Shown here: positions 8,856-18,120 of the stretch, one piece after another
Layout: the number at the start of each line of letters is the position of its first letter
Position numbering within the stretch: position 1 is the first letter of the stretch
DNA from: Oscillospiraceae bacterium
GTDB taxonomy: Bacteria > Bacillota > Clostridia > Oscillospirales > CAG-272
Assembly (NCBI GenBank): GCA_015064585.1
Contig: SVRY01000004.1
Location: forward strand, 1-64,000
Length of the DNA: 64,000 nt
Reading direction: 5' to 3'
The notes under the pieces: generated by a model
The model's database searches: none
What the model was told of the DNA's origin: nothing
What the model saw: only the letters and a program-made list of their open reading frames with translations
Position numbers and translations under genes: made by a program

Positions 8856-10013
8856 ATGAAAGTAGGATTGTTTGGGTACGGCGTTGTCGGCAGCGGAATT
8901 TATGAATTCCTTTTGCGGGATGAAATGCGCCACAATATCACGGTGGGCGGCGTGTTGGAGCGCCGCGATATCCCCGAGATCAAGGATATCCGAAGCGAAA
9001 ATGTGGATGAGATCTTAGCCGATCCCACCATTGACACTGTTATTGAAGTGTTGGGCGGTTTTGAACCGGCGCACACATTTGCCTTAAAGGCTGTAAAAGC
9101 AGGCAAAAATTTGATTACTGCCAATAAATTGATGCTGGCTGAAAATTATAGCGAGATCATGCGGGAAGCACGCGAAAGAGGTGTGTCGGTTGCTTTCTCG
9201 GCAACAGTTGGCGGCGGTATTCCTTTTCTTAAGAATCTGGCACTGGTTTCCCATGCGGATACGGTTTTGGAAGTGGGCGGTATTATGAACGGTACCACTA
9301 ACTTTATTCTGGATGAAATGCAGTCCAAGGGTGCTGATTTTGCAGAAACGCTGAAAAAGGCACAGGAGCTGGGTTATGCGGAATCCAATCCTTCCGCAGA
9401 TATCGATGCCATCGACCTAAGATGCAAACTGGCACTTTGCTGCAGTGTGGGTTTTGATGCCGCTTGTCATCCCGATGATATTCCTACGATGGGTGTACGC
9501 CATATTCAAAAAAGAGATATTGATATATTCCGTGCCCACGGTCTGCGTGTGCGTTTGATCGGTAAAGGTGTCAGATTGGAAGACGGCAGTGTTTGCGCAT
9601 TTTGCGAACCGACTTTGGTTGGACCCGGACAGAATGAGTATTCTGTATATGGGGTTGAAAACTATATTTATTATATCGGTGAACGTACAGGTAAACATGG
9701 TTTTGGCGGCTTTGGTGCCGGCAGAAAGACCACGGCAGTAAACGTATATCTGGATGCCATTGATATTCTGCATGGCTACTCTCCTTTCGATCAGGTTTCC
9801 TGTGAGGAAAATCTGAAGGTGGATGCCAGCGGCGCAAAGCACCGTTATTATCTGCGCACAAATGCAGAATTGCCTAAGGAAATTGAAGTGGAAGTGCGGT
9901 TGGGCAGCGGTACCTATATTACCAAGCCTATGGGTGTTTTGGAAATGCACCGTTTGGCGCATATCATGCAGGAAGCGGATGAAACCATCTTCTTTGCAGG
10001 ATGGGCAGACTGA
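8856..10013 (+). CDS. hom: Homoserine dehydrogenase (short form)
   Basis: MKVGLFGYGVVGSGIYEFL; ITANKLMLAENYSEI; GGGIPFLKNLALVSHADTVLEVGGIMNGTTNFILDEM; GYAESNPSADIDAIDLRCKLALC. Confidence 0.95.
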   Translation: MKVGLFGYGVVGSGIYEFLLRDEMRHNITVGGVLERRDIPEIKDIRSENVDEILADPTIDTVIEVLGGFEPAHTFALKAVKAGKNLITANKLMLAENYSEIMREARERGVSVAFSATVGGGIPFLKNLALVSHADTVLEVGGIMNGTTNFILDEMQSKGADFAETLKKAQELGYAESNPSADIDAIDLRCKLALCCSVGFDAACHPDDIPTMGVRHIQKRDIDIFRAHGLRVRLIGKGVRLEDGSVCAFCEPTLVGPGQNEYSVYGVENYIYYIGERTGKHGFGGFGAGRKTTAVNVYLDAIDILHGYSPFDQVSCEENLKVDASGAKHRYYLRTNAELPKEIEVEVRLGSGTYITKPMGVLEMHRLAHIMQEADETIFFAGWAD

Positions 10014-10069
10014 TTTTGCGTTTTGACATATACTGATACAAAGCTAAAAAGAAAAGAGAGAACAAAGAA

Positions 10070-11074
10070 ATGAAGACATATAATGTTGGTATCCTCGGCG
10101 CAACCGGTGCCGTGGGTCGTGAAATGATTAAAATTCTGGAAGAGAGAAACTTCCCTGTAAATGAATTGCGTCTTTTGGCAAGTGCTCGCAGTGTGGGCAA
10201 GACGATCGCTTTTGGCCAAAAAGAAGTGACTGTCAAGGAAGCAAGAGACGATGCATTTGAAGGGCTGGACATTGTACTGGGGGCAGCAGAGAATGATATT
10301 GCTGTTCGTTTTGCGCCCGCTATTACCGCCGCCGGTGCAGTATTTGTAGATAATTCCAGTGCATTCCGTCTGCGCGATGATGTACCGCTGGTTGTTCCGG
10401 AAATCAATCCCGAGGACGCAAAGTGGCATAACGGTATCATCAGCAATCCCAACTGCTCCACCATTATTACCCTGGTAGCGCTCAATCCCATTAACAAAAT
10501 CTCTCCCATCAAGAAACTGGTGGCTTCCACCTATCAGGCTGTTTCGGGTGCAGGCGTGGGCGGTATCAAGGAACTGGAAGATCAGATCGCCGCACACAAT
10601 AAGGGCGAAAAGGCAGAAAATAAGATCTTTGCCCATCAGATCGCCTTCAATTTGATCCCCGCCATCGGCGGAACCGGCGACAACGGCTACACTTCCGAAG
10701 AAATGAAGCTGCAAAACGAAGGCAGAAAGATCATGCATTTGCCTGAACTCACCGTTACCTGCACCTGCGTGCGTGTACCGGTACTGCGCAGCCACTCTAT
10801 TTCCGCAACTTTTGTGACCGAAGATTATATCAGCGTGGAGGATGCGCAAAAGGCAATTGAAAACGGTCTTGGCGTTAAGCTGGTGGATGAGCCTAAGAAG
10901 CAGGTTTATCCCATGCCGCTGGATACCAGTGACATTGACACTGTATATGTTGGCAGAATTCGCCGCGATCTGACCGAGGAAAACGGATTGTCCCTTTTCT
11001 GTTGCGGTGACCAGATCCGTAAGGGTGCTGCCACCAATGCGGTGCAGATTGCAGAGCTGCTGATCAAAAAGTAA
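10070..11074 (+). CDS. asd: Aspartate-semialdehyde dehydrogenase
   Basis: VGILGATGAVGREMIKILEERNFPVNELRLLASARSVGK; SNPNCSTIITLVAL; CVRVPVLRSHSISATF. Confidence 0.97.
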   Translation: MKTYNVGILGATGAVGREMIKILEERNFPVNELRLLASARSVGKTIAFGQKEVTVKEARDDAFEGLDIVLGAAENDIAVRFAPAITAAGAVFVDNSSAFRLRDDVPLVVPEINPEDAKWHNGIISNPNCSTIITLVALNPINKISPIKKLVASTYQAVSGAGVGGIKELEDQIAAHNKGEKAENKIFAHQIAFNLIPAIGGTGDNGYTSEEMKLQNEGRKIMHLPELTVTCTCVRVPVLRSHSISATFVTEDYISVEDAQKAIENGLGVKLVDEPKKQVYPMPLDTSDIDTVYVGRIRRDLTEENGLSLFCCGDQIRKGAATNAVQIAELLIKK

Positions 11075-11086
11075 AAGATAGTATCA

Positions 11087-11124
11087 AAAGGAATCGCGTG
11101 AGATCATTTCACGCGATTCCTTTC
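11087..11124 (+). terminator. Terminator-like hairpin after asd
   Basis: aaggaatcgcgtga ... tcacgcgattcctttt-type inverted repeat. Confidence 0.7.
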
Positions 11125-11137
11125 AGTCTGTCGAAAA

Positions 11138-11164
11138 AGTCACCCGAAAGGGTGGCTTTTTTGC
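11138..11164 (+). terminator. Second hairpin with T-tract
   Basis: gtcaccc-gaaa-gggtggcttttttt. Confidence 0.6.
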
Positions 11165-11176
11165 ATGAAGTATGGT

Positions 11177-11299
11177 ACAATAGAAGAGGTGAAGACGGAT
11201 CTGTACCGCTACATAGAGCTTTTCTATAACAGAAAACGTCTGCATAGCACTCTTGGCTATATGAGTCCCGTGGCATATCGCCTTGCAAATTCGCAGTAA
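11177..11299 (+). pseudogene. 3' remnant of an IS3/IS150-family transposase (OrfB C-terminus)
   Basis: In-frame translation ...IEEVKTDLYRYIELFYNRKRLHSTLGYMSPVAYRLANSQ*; YIELFYNRKRLHSTLGYMSP is the signature C-terminus of IS3-family rve transposases; no upstream part present. Confidence 0.85.
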
Positions 11300-11448
11300 G
11301 TCCCCAAAAGCGGCGGCGCGATTTTTCGGTTTTCCGTTCCGCTACGCTCCACTCTAAATCGAAAAATCGTAAGAAAAGACGAAGCATAGACGTCGTTTCC
11401 TACGATTTCGGATGTTTCTATGCAGGATAGTTTAATGCATATGGTTGA

Positions 11449-11793
11449 CATTTTGCTATCTTATGTTTTTTCAATCCAGAGAATTGTAAATCTTGCGGTT
11501 ATGTACATTGCGAAAAAATAGAATTGAGTTTTTTATATGATAAAAACGGATTGGATAAAGCGGCTGCTACTAAGGGAATGACCCAAACCGGAGAACCTAA
11601 TTTTTATGTTAAAGAAATTAACAATATCAAAACAGTATATGTTTATGTGATGGACGATCAGTACTATTGCCGTTATATTGTTTGGAAGGATGTTCCCGAG
11701 AATGAAAAGGAAATGATTGCGGATCAGTTGCTGGATTTTTGCAAAGAAATGAAAGCGTATATTGCTTCCAATCAGAATACCGAAATCAGTTGA
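11449..11793 (+). pseudogene. Orphan open frame, possibly the 3' remnant of a truncated gene
   Basis: Frame open from 11449 with no ATG: ...CFFNPENCKSCGYVHCEKIELSFLYDKNGLDKAAATKGMTQTGEPNFYVKEINNIKTVYVYVMDDQYYCRYIVW... The ORF-track start at 11524 is a TTG with no evident RBS. Confidence 0.45.
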
Positions 11794-11905
11794 AGAAAAA
11801 TGATTATCTATCCCTCAAGGCTTGCCTTGGGGGATTGTCATTTTGCACAACAATGCGTCTTGTCTTTCGTCAAAATCACGAAATGTAAAAAATGTGAAAT
11901 TACCC

Positions 11906-11934
11906 TTGCATTCGGCGGAAAATTATTATATACT
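11906..11934 (+). promoter_or_regulatory. Promoter of the gcv cluster
   Basis: TTGCAT (11906-11911), 17 nt, TATACT (11929-11934). Confidence 0.65.
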
Positions 11935-11991
11935 GAATTTGGATAATTCCAAATACGCACTCGACAAAGGTCGGGAAAGAAGGTAATTAAA

Positions 11992-13098
11992 ATGGAAAAG
12001 AAAACACCACTTTATGATTGCCACGTGGCACTTGGCGGAAAGATCGTTCCCTTTGCAGGCTATCTGCTCCCTGTGCAGTACGGCACCGGTGTGATCACCG
12101 AGCATATGGCTGTGCGTACCAAGGCCGGTCTGTTTGATGTATCCCACATGGCGGAGATCATTTTGGAAGGTCCCGACGCGCTTGCCAATGCGAATATGCT
12201 GACCACCGTTATCGTGGATGAAATGTATGACGGTCAGGTGAAGTACTCGCCCATGTGCAACGAAAACGGCGGCATCGTAGATGATTTGATGGTATACCGT
12301 CTGAAGGCAGACAAGTATCTGTTTGTTGTCAACGCGGCAAACCACGAAAAGGACTATGAGTGGATGAAGGCGCACATTACCGGGGACGTGCAGTTGACCG
12401 ACATCTCCGAATCCATCGCGCAGATCGCTTTGCAGGGTCCCAATGCCGATGCCATTCTTGCAAAGATCTGTGATGAACAGTACATTCCCACCAAGTACTA
12501 TACTTTCGTGGAAGAGGGCGTGATCCGTCTTGCTGACCGTGAGATCACATCTATCGTTTCCAAGACCGGTTATACCGGCGAAGACGGCTTCGAACTGTAC
12601 TGCAAGGCAGAGGACGCGGCAGATCTGTGGAACACCCTGTTGGAAGTGGGTGCTGACGAAGGTCTGATCCCCTGCGGTCTTGGCGCAAGAGATACACTGC
12701 GTCTGGAAGCAGCAATGCCTCTTTACGGTCACGAAATGAATGATGAACTGACTCCCAAGGAAGCAGGTCTGGGTTTCTTTGTAAAGATGGACAAACCTGA
12801 TTTCATCGGCAAGCAGGCAATTCTCGATAAGGGAACGCCCACAATTAAACGTGTCGGTTTGAAGATTACCGGAAGAGGTATTGCAAGAGAACACTGTCCT
12901 GTTTTCGTTGACGGAAACGAAGTGGGTTATGTTACCTCCGGTACACACTGTCCTTATATCGGTCAAGCTGTGGCAATGGCATATCTGCCCACCGAACTGG
13001 CTGTGCTCGGCAATACCGTACAAATTGATGTTCGCGGCAGAAAGATCGATGCCGAGATCATTAAACTGCCTTTCTACAAGAAGGCACCCAAAGCGTAA
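11992..13098 (+). CDS. gcvT: Glycine cleavage system T protein (aminomethyltransferase)
   Basis: KKTPLYDCHVALGGKIVPFAGYLLPVQYGTGVITEHMAVRTKAGLFDVSHMAEI; GYTGEDGFELYCKAEDAADLW. Confidence 0.97.
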   Translation: MEKKTPLYDCHVALGGKIVPFAGYLLPVQYGTGVITEHMAVRTKAGLFDVSHMAEIILEGPDALANANMLTTVIVDEMYDGQVKYSPMCNENGGIVDDLMVYRLKADKYLFVVNAANHEKDYEWMKAHITGDVQLTDISESIAQIALQGPNADAILAKICDEQYIPTKYYTFVEEGVIRLADREITSIVSKTGYTGEDGFELYCKAEDAADLWNTLLEVGADEGLIPCGLGARDTLRLEAAMPLYGHEMNDELTPKEAGLGFFVKMDKPDFIGKQAILDKGTPTIKRVGLKITGRGIAREHCPVFVDGNEVGYVTSGTHCPYIGQAVAMAYLPTELAVLGNTVQIDVRGRKIDAEIIKLPFYKKAPKA

Positions 13099-13148
13099 AC
13101 ATTATTAAGTAAATTAAAATTAATATTTATTTATGGAGGAATCAAGAA

Positions 13149-13523
13149 ATGTATCCTAAGGATCTGCTTTACAGCAAAACCCATGAATGGGTAAAGAAGA
13201 ATGAAGACGGCACCGTATATGTGGGCCTGACCGATTTTGCACAGTCTGAGCTGGGCGAACTGGTATTTGTAAATCTGCCCGAAGAAGGCGATGCAGTCAC
13301 TGCTGAAGAATCGTTTGCTGATGTTGAGTCTGTTAAGGCTGTTTCGGATGTAAACTCTCCTGTTACCGGTACTGTTATTGCAGTAAACGAAGAATTGCTG
13401 GATGCACCCCAGAATATCAATGAACAACCCTATGATGCATGGCTGATCCAGGTTGGCGATGTAGAAGGCTTTGAAGATTTGATGGATGCGGATGCATACG
13501 AAGCATTTATCGCTGAACAATAA
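13149..13523 (+). CDS. gcvH: Glycine cleavage system H protein
   Basis: [38 protein letters not shown]; lipoyl-lysine motif [19 protein letters not shown]. Confidence 0.97.
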   Translation: MYPKDLLYSKTHEWVKKNEDGTVYVGLTDFAQSELGELVFVNLPEEGDAVTAEESFADVESVKAVSDVNSPVTGTVIAVNEELLDAPQNINEQPYDAWLIQVGDVEGFEDLMDADAYEAFIAEQ

Positions 13524-13534
13524 TTTTTGTGCCG

Positions 13535-13570
13535 AAGGCAGAGGTCCGGTTTAGTCGGGTCTCTGCCTTT
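13535..13570 (+). terminator. Terminator-like hairpin between gcvH and gcvPA
   Basis: aaggcagag ... ctctgccttt inverted repeat; weak T-tract, so possible partial attenuation. Confidence 0.5.
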
Positions 13571-13640
13571 ATGCAAAATAGGAAGAATGGGGATCTTGAT
13601 CCTCGAAACTGAATTGAGAAAAGAAAGAAGGTAGAATAAA

Positions 13641-14957
13641 ATGGGAAGCTATGTTCCGACAAGTCCTGCCGAGAGAGAGGAAATGCTCCGCAGTATCGGT
13701 GTTCCCACTGTAGAGGCACTATATGACAATGTTCCCTCTGAGATGCTGCTTTCCCGTCCGCTGAATCTGCCCGAGGGGCTTAGCGAATTGGAAGTGGCCA
13801 ATAAAGTCAGCGCCATTGCCGAAAAGAATATTGTTTTTAAGACTGTCCTGCGCGGTGCAGGCGCATACCGTCACCATATTCCTTCCATCGTAAAGAGTGT
13901 GGTGAATAAAGAACAGCTGGTAACTGCGTATACTCCCTATCAAGCTGAGATCAGCCAAGGTATTCTGCAGAGTATTTTTGAATATCAGACCATGATCTGT
14001 TCGCTGACCGGCATGGATGTTTCCAATGCATCTGTATACGACGGTGCTACTGCTGCCGCTGAATCGGTTGCTATGTGCATCGAACGCAAGAAGACCAAGG
14101 CGTATATTTCTGCTACCGTGAATCCTGCATATTTGGATGTTGTAAAGACATATTGTTATGGTTCGGGCGTGCCGCTTACAATTATTCCCGAAAAGAACGG
14201 CGTGACCGATCCCGAAGCGCTCAAAGCTGCGCTTGCCGGTGATAGTGCATGCTTTATTTCCCAACAGCCCAACTTCTACGGCATGATGGAAGATGCAGCG
14301 GCTCTTGGCGAGATTACACATGGTGCCGGCGCAAAATATGTAATGATCTGCAATCCCATTTCGCTGGGTATCTGCAAGACTCCCGCAGAATACGGCGCAG
14401 ATGTGGCAGTTGGTGAAGGTCAGCCTCTTGGTATGCCCATTGCTTTTGGCGGACCTTATCTCGGCTTTATGGCGGCAAAATCTCAAATGGCAAGAAAACT
14501 GCCCGGCAGAATCGTCGGTCAGACGGTTGACAAAGAGGGCAAACGTGGATTTGTATTGACTTTGCAAGCAAGAGAACAGCATATCCGCCGTGAAAAAGCG
14601 TCTTCCAATATCTGCAGTAACCAGGCACTGTGTGCTTTGACTGCGGCTGTATATCTTTCTGCAATGGGTCAGAAGGGATTGGCGCAAGCGGCCACTCTGT
14701 GTACCTCCAAGGCGCACTATTTTGCACAGCAGCTTTGCGCGATCCCCGGCGTGGAAATGGTACATGAAGGCGAATACTTCCATGAATTTGTGACCACTCT
14801 GCCCAAGACCGAAGAGGTGCTGGCAGAACTGGAATCCGAGGGTATCCTTGGCGGTTATCCCACCGAAAAGGGTGTATTGTGGTGTGTAACCGAAGTGGTT
14901 ACCAAAGCGGAACTTGACCGCGCTGCAGCCATCGTGAAGGAGGTGCTGGCAAGATGA
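13641..14957 (+). CDS. gcvPA: Glycine dehydrogenase (decarboxylating) subunit 1
   Basis: YVPTSPAEREEMLRSIGVPTVEALYDNVP; FLGAGAYRHHIP-like LRGAGAYRHHIPSIV; YTPYQAEISQGILQSIFEYQTMI. Confidence 0.97.
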   Translation: MGSYVPTSPAEREEMLRSIGVPTVEALYDNVPSEMLLSRPLNLPEGLSELEVANKVSAIAEKNIVFKTVLRGAGAYRHHIPSIVKSVVNKEQLVTAYTPYQAEISQGILQSIFEYQTMICSLTGMDVSNASVYDGATAAAESVAMCIERKKTKAYISATVNPAYLDVVKTYCYGSGVPLTIIPEKNGVTDPEALKAALAGDSACFISQQPNFYGMMEDAAALGEITHGAGAKYVMICNPISLGICKTPAEYGADVAVGEGQPLGMPIAFGGPYLGFMAAKSQMARKLPGRIVGQTVDKEGKRGFVLTLQAREQHIRREKASSNICSNQALCALTAAVYLSAMGQKGLAQAATLCTSKAHYFAQQLCAIPGVEMVHEGEYFHEFVTTLPKTEEVLAELESEGILGGYPTEKGVLWCVTEVVTKAELDRAAAIVKEVLAR

Positions 14958-16390
14958 AATTGGTATTTGAAAGAGGTCTTGAAGGGCAGTTCCAAAAGAT
15001 CATGCCTGAATGCGATGTTCCTGTATACGAAGGAAGCGATGCGTTCAAAAGAGAAGGTAAACTGAATCTGCCTCACCTTTCCGAAAATGAACTTTCCCGC
15101 CATTACACCGAGATCGCAAAGCGTGTACACGGTGTTAACGACGGCTTCTATCCTTTGGGTTCCTGTACCATGAAGTACAATCCCAAGATTAACGAGGATA
15201 TGGCGGCTCTAACCGGATTTACAGGCATCCATCCCCTGCAGCCCACTTATTCGGTACAGGGTTGTCTGGAAGCGCTGAAGGTAACCGAGGAATATCTTGC
15301 TGAGATCGCAGGTATGGATGCGGTGACCCTGCAGCCCGCTGCAGGTGCACACGGTGAGTTTACAGGTCTGCTTTTGATCAAGAAGTATCTGGAATCCATC
15401 GGTGCTGCCGAAAGAAAAAAGATCATCGTTCCCGACTCCGCTCACGGTACTAACCCCGCGTCTGCGGTTATGTGTGGTTTTGAAATTGTTAATATTCCTT
15501 CCGGTGAGGACGGATGCGTGGATCTGGAAGCGCTGAAGAAGGCTGTAGGTCCCGATACTGCCGGCTTAATGCTCACTAATCCCAACACCGTTGGTGTGTT
15601 TGATAAGAATATTCTGCAGATTACCGAGATCGTGCACGAAGCAGGCGGCCTTTGCTACTACGACGGTGCAAACCTGAATGCTGTTATGGGTGTTGTGCGT
15701 CCCGGTGATATGGGATTTGACTGCATCCACATCAATCTGCATAAGACCTTCTCTACTCCTCACGGCGGCGGCGGCCCCGGCTCCGGTCCTGTTGGATGCA
15801 AGGCATTCCTTGCCAAGTACCTGCCCGGTATCCGCGTAGCCGAGCTGGAAGAGGGACTTGTTGCCGGTACTGCAGAAGAGACGATGGGGAATGTAAAGGC
15901 ATTTGGCGGTAACTTCTTGGTGGTGATCAAGGCAATGACCTATATTATGACACTTGGTCGTGAAGGAATTCCGGAAGCCTCCAAGAACGCAGTTCTCAAT
16001 GCCAACTATATGATGAGCCGTTTGAAGGATCTTTATACCATGGCATACGATGTGACCTGTATGCATGAGTTTGTTATGACGCTGGATAAGTTGCATAAGG
16101 AAACGGGAATTTCCGCGCTGGATATCGCCAAGGGTCTGCTTGACAATGGCATCCATCCGCCTACCATGTATTTCCCGTTGATCGTGCATGAGGCGCTGAT
16201 GATCGAACCCACTGAAACCGAATCGAAGGAAAGTATCGATGCGGCTGTGGAAGTGTTCCGCAATCTGTACCACATGGCGTACGAAAATCCCGAAGCGCTG
16301 CATGAAGCACCCACCAAGACACCTGTGAGACGTCTGGATGAAGTGCGTGCGGCAAGAACACCTATTTTGAAGTACGATTTTAATGCATGA
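14954..16390 (+). CDS. gcvPB: Glycine dehydrogenase (decarboxylating) subunit 2
   Basis: FYPLGSCTMKYNPKINEDMAAL; DSAHGTNPASAVMCGFEIVNI; INLHKTFSTPHGGGGPGSGPVG (PLP lysine). ATGA overlap with gcvPA. Confidence 0.97.
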   Translation: MKLVFERGLEGQFQKIMPECDVPVYEGSDAFKREGKLNLPHLSENELSRHYTEIAKRVHGVNDGFYPLGSCTMKYNPKINEDMAALTGFTGIHPLQPTYSVQGCLEALKVTEEYLAEIAGMDAVTLQPAAGAHGEFTGLLLIKKYLESIGAAERKKIIVPDSAHGTNPASAVMCGFEIVNIPSGEDGCVDLEALKKAVGPDTAGLMLTNPNTVGVFDKNILQITEIVHEAGGLCYYDGANLNAVMGVVRPGDMGFDCIHINLHKTFSTPHGGGGPGSGPVGCKAFLAKYLPGIRVAELEEGLVAGTAEETMGNVKAFGGNFLVVIKAMTYIMTLGREGIPEASKNAVLNANYMMSRLKDLYTMAYDVTCMHEFVMTLDKLHKETGISALDIAKGLLDNGIHPPTMYFPLIVHEALMIEPTETESKESIDAAVEVFRNLYHMAYENPEALHEAPTKTPVRRLDEVRAARTPILKYDFNA

Positions 16391-16399
16391 TTTTTTGTG

Positions 16400-16490
16400 G
16401 GGAGTCTTTTTCAAAAGGCTCCCCACACCCCGCCAAAAACTTTAAAAAGAGAGGATATGAACGCTTTTTGAAGTTTTTAAAAGGTGAAAA
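16400..16490. repeat. Two consecutive inverted repeats in the gcvPB-lpd gap
   Basis: tgtggggagtc-tttttcaaaa-ggctccccaca, then aaaaactttaaaaag ... ctttttgaagttttt. Confidence 0.6.
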
Positions 16491-16511
16491 ATAAAGAAAG
16501 AGAGAATAAAA

Positions 16512-17906
16512 ATGTCTGATTATCAGGTTATCGTGATCGGCGCGGGTCCCGGCGGCTATGTTGCTGCTATCAAATGCGCCCGTCTTGGTCTCAAGACCGC
16601 CATCGTTGAAACACGCGATGTGGGCGGTACCTGTTTGAATCGTGGGTGCATTCCCACCAAATCCCTTTTGCACAGCGCAGAGGTATATCATGCTGTGACC
16701 CATTGCGAAGGCCTTGGTATTACCACAGGGGAAGTTAGTTTCGACTTTGCTAAAATGCAGGAAAAGAAGGTAGAAGTGGTTACCAAGTTGCGCACCGGCG
16801 TAGAGGGCTTGCTTGCTGCCAATAAGATTGATGTTCTGCGCGGGTTTGGCGTGATCGAGGGCCAAGGCAGTGTGCGCGTGGGTGATACCGTTTACTCTAC
16901 CGACAATATCATTATTGCCACTGGCTCGGTTCCCGCAAGACCGCCCATTCCCGGATTGGATCTGCCCGGCGTGATCACCAGTGACGAACTGTTGGAAGAG
17001 ACCGATGCTTTTGATCCGTCTCTTGTTATCATTGGCGGCGGTGTTATCGGTGTGGAATTTGCTTCGGTTTACGCAACGCTTGGCTGTGCTGTAACTGTAG
17101 TGGAAGCGATGCCCAGAATTCTGCCAACCCTTGATGCGGATATTGCGCAAAATCTGAACATGATCCTTCGCAAGAAGGGTGTGAAGGTCAATGCCGGTGC
17201 TATGGTAAAGCAGATCACTAAGACCGAGAACGGTCTGTGCGTGGAATTTGAAGCCAAGGGTAAAATGCAAAGCGTGACTGCAGGTAAGGTTCTGGTTGCC
17301 ATTGGCCGCCGTCCCAATACCGCAGGACTGTTTGCCGAAGGCTTTGCGCTTGAAATGGAACGCGGCAGAATTATTGTAAACGATCGTTTTGAAACCTCCG
17401 TTCCCGGTATTTATGCTATCGGAGACGTATCTTCCAAAATCCAGTTGGCGCATGTAGCATCTGCGCAGGGTATCGTGGCGGCAGAGATCATTGCAGGTCA
17501 TGAGCCTTCCATGCGGCTGGATTTGGTACCTTCCTGCATTTATACCTCTCCTGAGATTGCCTCGGTGGGCATGACCGAAGCGGAGGCGACCGAAAAAGGC
17601 ATTGCTGTCAAATGCGGTAAATTTATGATGCACGGAAACGGCAAGACCATCATTGCAGGCGGCGAACGCGGCTTTATTAAAGTTGTGACCGATGCGGAAA
17701 GCGGCAAGGTGCTGGGTGCACAGCTGATGTGCGAGCGCGCCACCGATATGCTTTCCGAAATCACCACTGCCATTGTGGGCGGCATGACCGTAGAGCAGAT
17801 GCAGAATGTGATGAGACCGCATCCCACATTCAATGAAGGCGTTACCGAAGCCTTTGAGGATGTAACAGGGCAGTCTATTCACTCAGCACCGGCTAAAAGC
17901 AAATAA
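16512..17906 (+). CDS. lpdA: Dihydrolipoyl dehydrogenase
   Basis: VIVIGAGPGGYVAAIKCARLGLKTAIVETRDVGGTCLNRGCIPTKSLLHSAEVY; C-terminal HPTFNEGVTEAFEDV. Confidence 0.96.
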   Translation: MSDYQVIVIGAGPGGYVAAIKCARLGLKTAIVETRDVGGTCLNRGCIPTKSLLHSAEVYHAVTHCEGLGITTGEVSFDFAKMQEKKVEVVTKLRTGVEGLLAANKIDVLRGFGVIEGQGSVRVGDTVYSTDNIIIATGSVPARPPIPGLDLPGVITSDELLEETDAFDPSLVIIGGGVIGVEFASVYATLGCAVTVVEAMPRILPTLDADIAQNLNMILRKKGVKVNAGAMVKQITKTENGLCVEFEAKGKMQSVTAGKVLVAIGRRPNTAGLFAEGFALEMERGRIIVNDRFETSVPGIYAIGDVSSKIQLAHVASAQGIVAAEIIAGHEPSMRLDLVPSCIYTSPEIASVGMTEAEATEKGIAVKCGKFMMHGNGKTIIAGGERGFIKVVTDAESGKVLGAQLMCERATDMLSEITTAIVGGMTVEQMQNVMRPHPTFNEGVTEAFEDVTGQSIHSAPAKSK

Positions 17907-17914
17907 TTGACTTT

Positions 17915-17955
17915 AACTCGAAGGGAGCTTTTGAAAAGATCTCTTCGAGTTTTTG
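17915..17955 (+). terminator. Rho-independent terminator of the gcv-lpd cluster
   Basis: aactcgaag ... cttcgagtttttg. Confidence 0.7.
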
Positions 17956-18040
17956 CTATAGTTGAGTTTTTGCCAAATTTTTTGAAAGCTTGAAGGGTAA
18001 AGAGTAAGGTTGGGGAAAGTTTAAAAAGTATGGAAAGTGC

Positions 18041-18069
18041 TTGCATAAATGTCGGGTTTGTGCTATAAT
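18041..18069 (+). promoter_or_regulatory. Promoter of the CobW-type GTPase pair
   Basis: TTGCAT (18041-18046), 17 nt, TATAAT (18064-18069). Confidence 0.7.
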
Positions 18070-18120
18070 AAAAGTTGTGGCAGTAACTGTCGCAAAATTA
18101 TATTGGGAAGTGAAACTATC

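Noticed and set aside
11109-11387. 92-aa minus ORF over the IS remnant
   Set aside because: The plus-strand frame here encodes a recognisable IS3 transposase C-terminus; the minus ORF has no support.
16380-17882. 500-aa antisense ORF
   Set aside because: Antisense to lpd, which is unambiguous.
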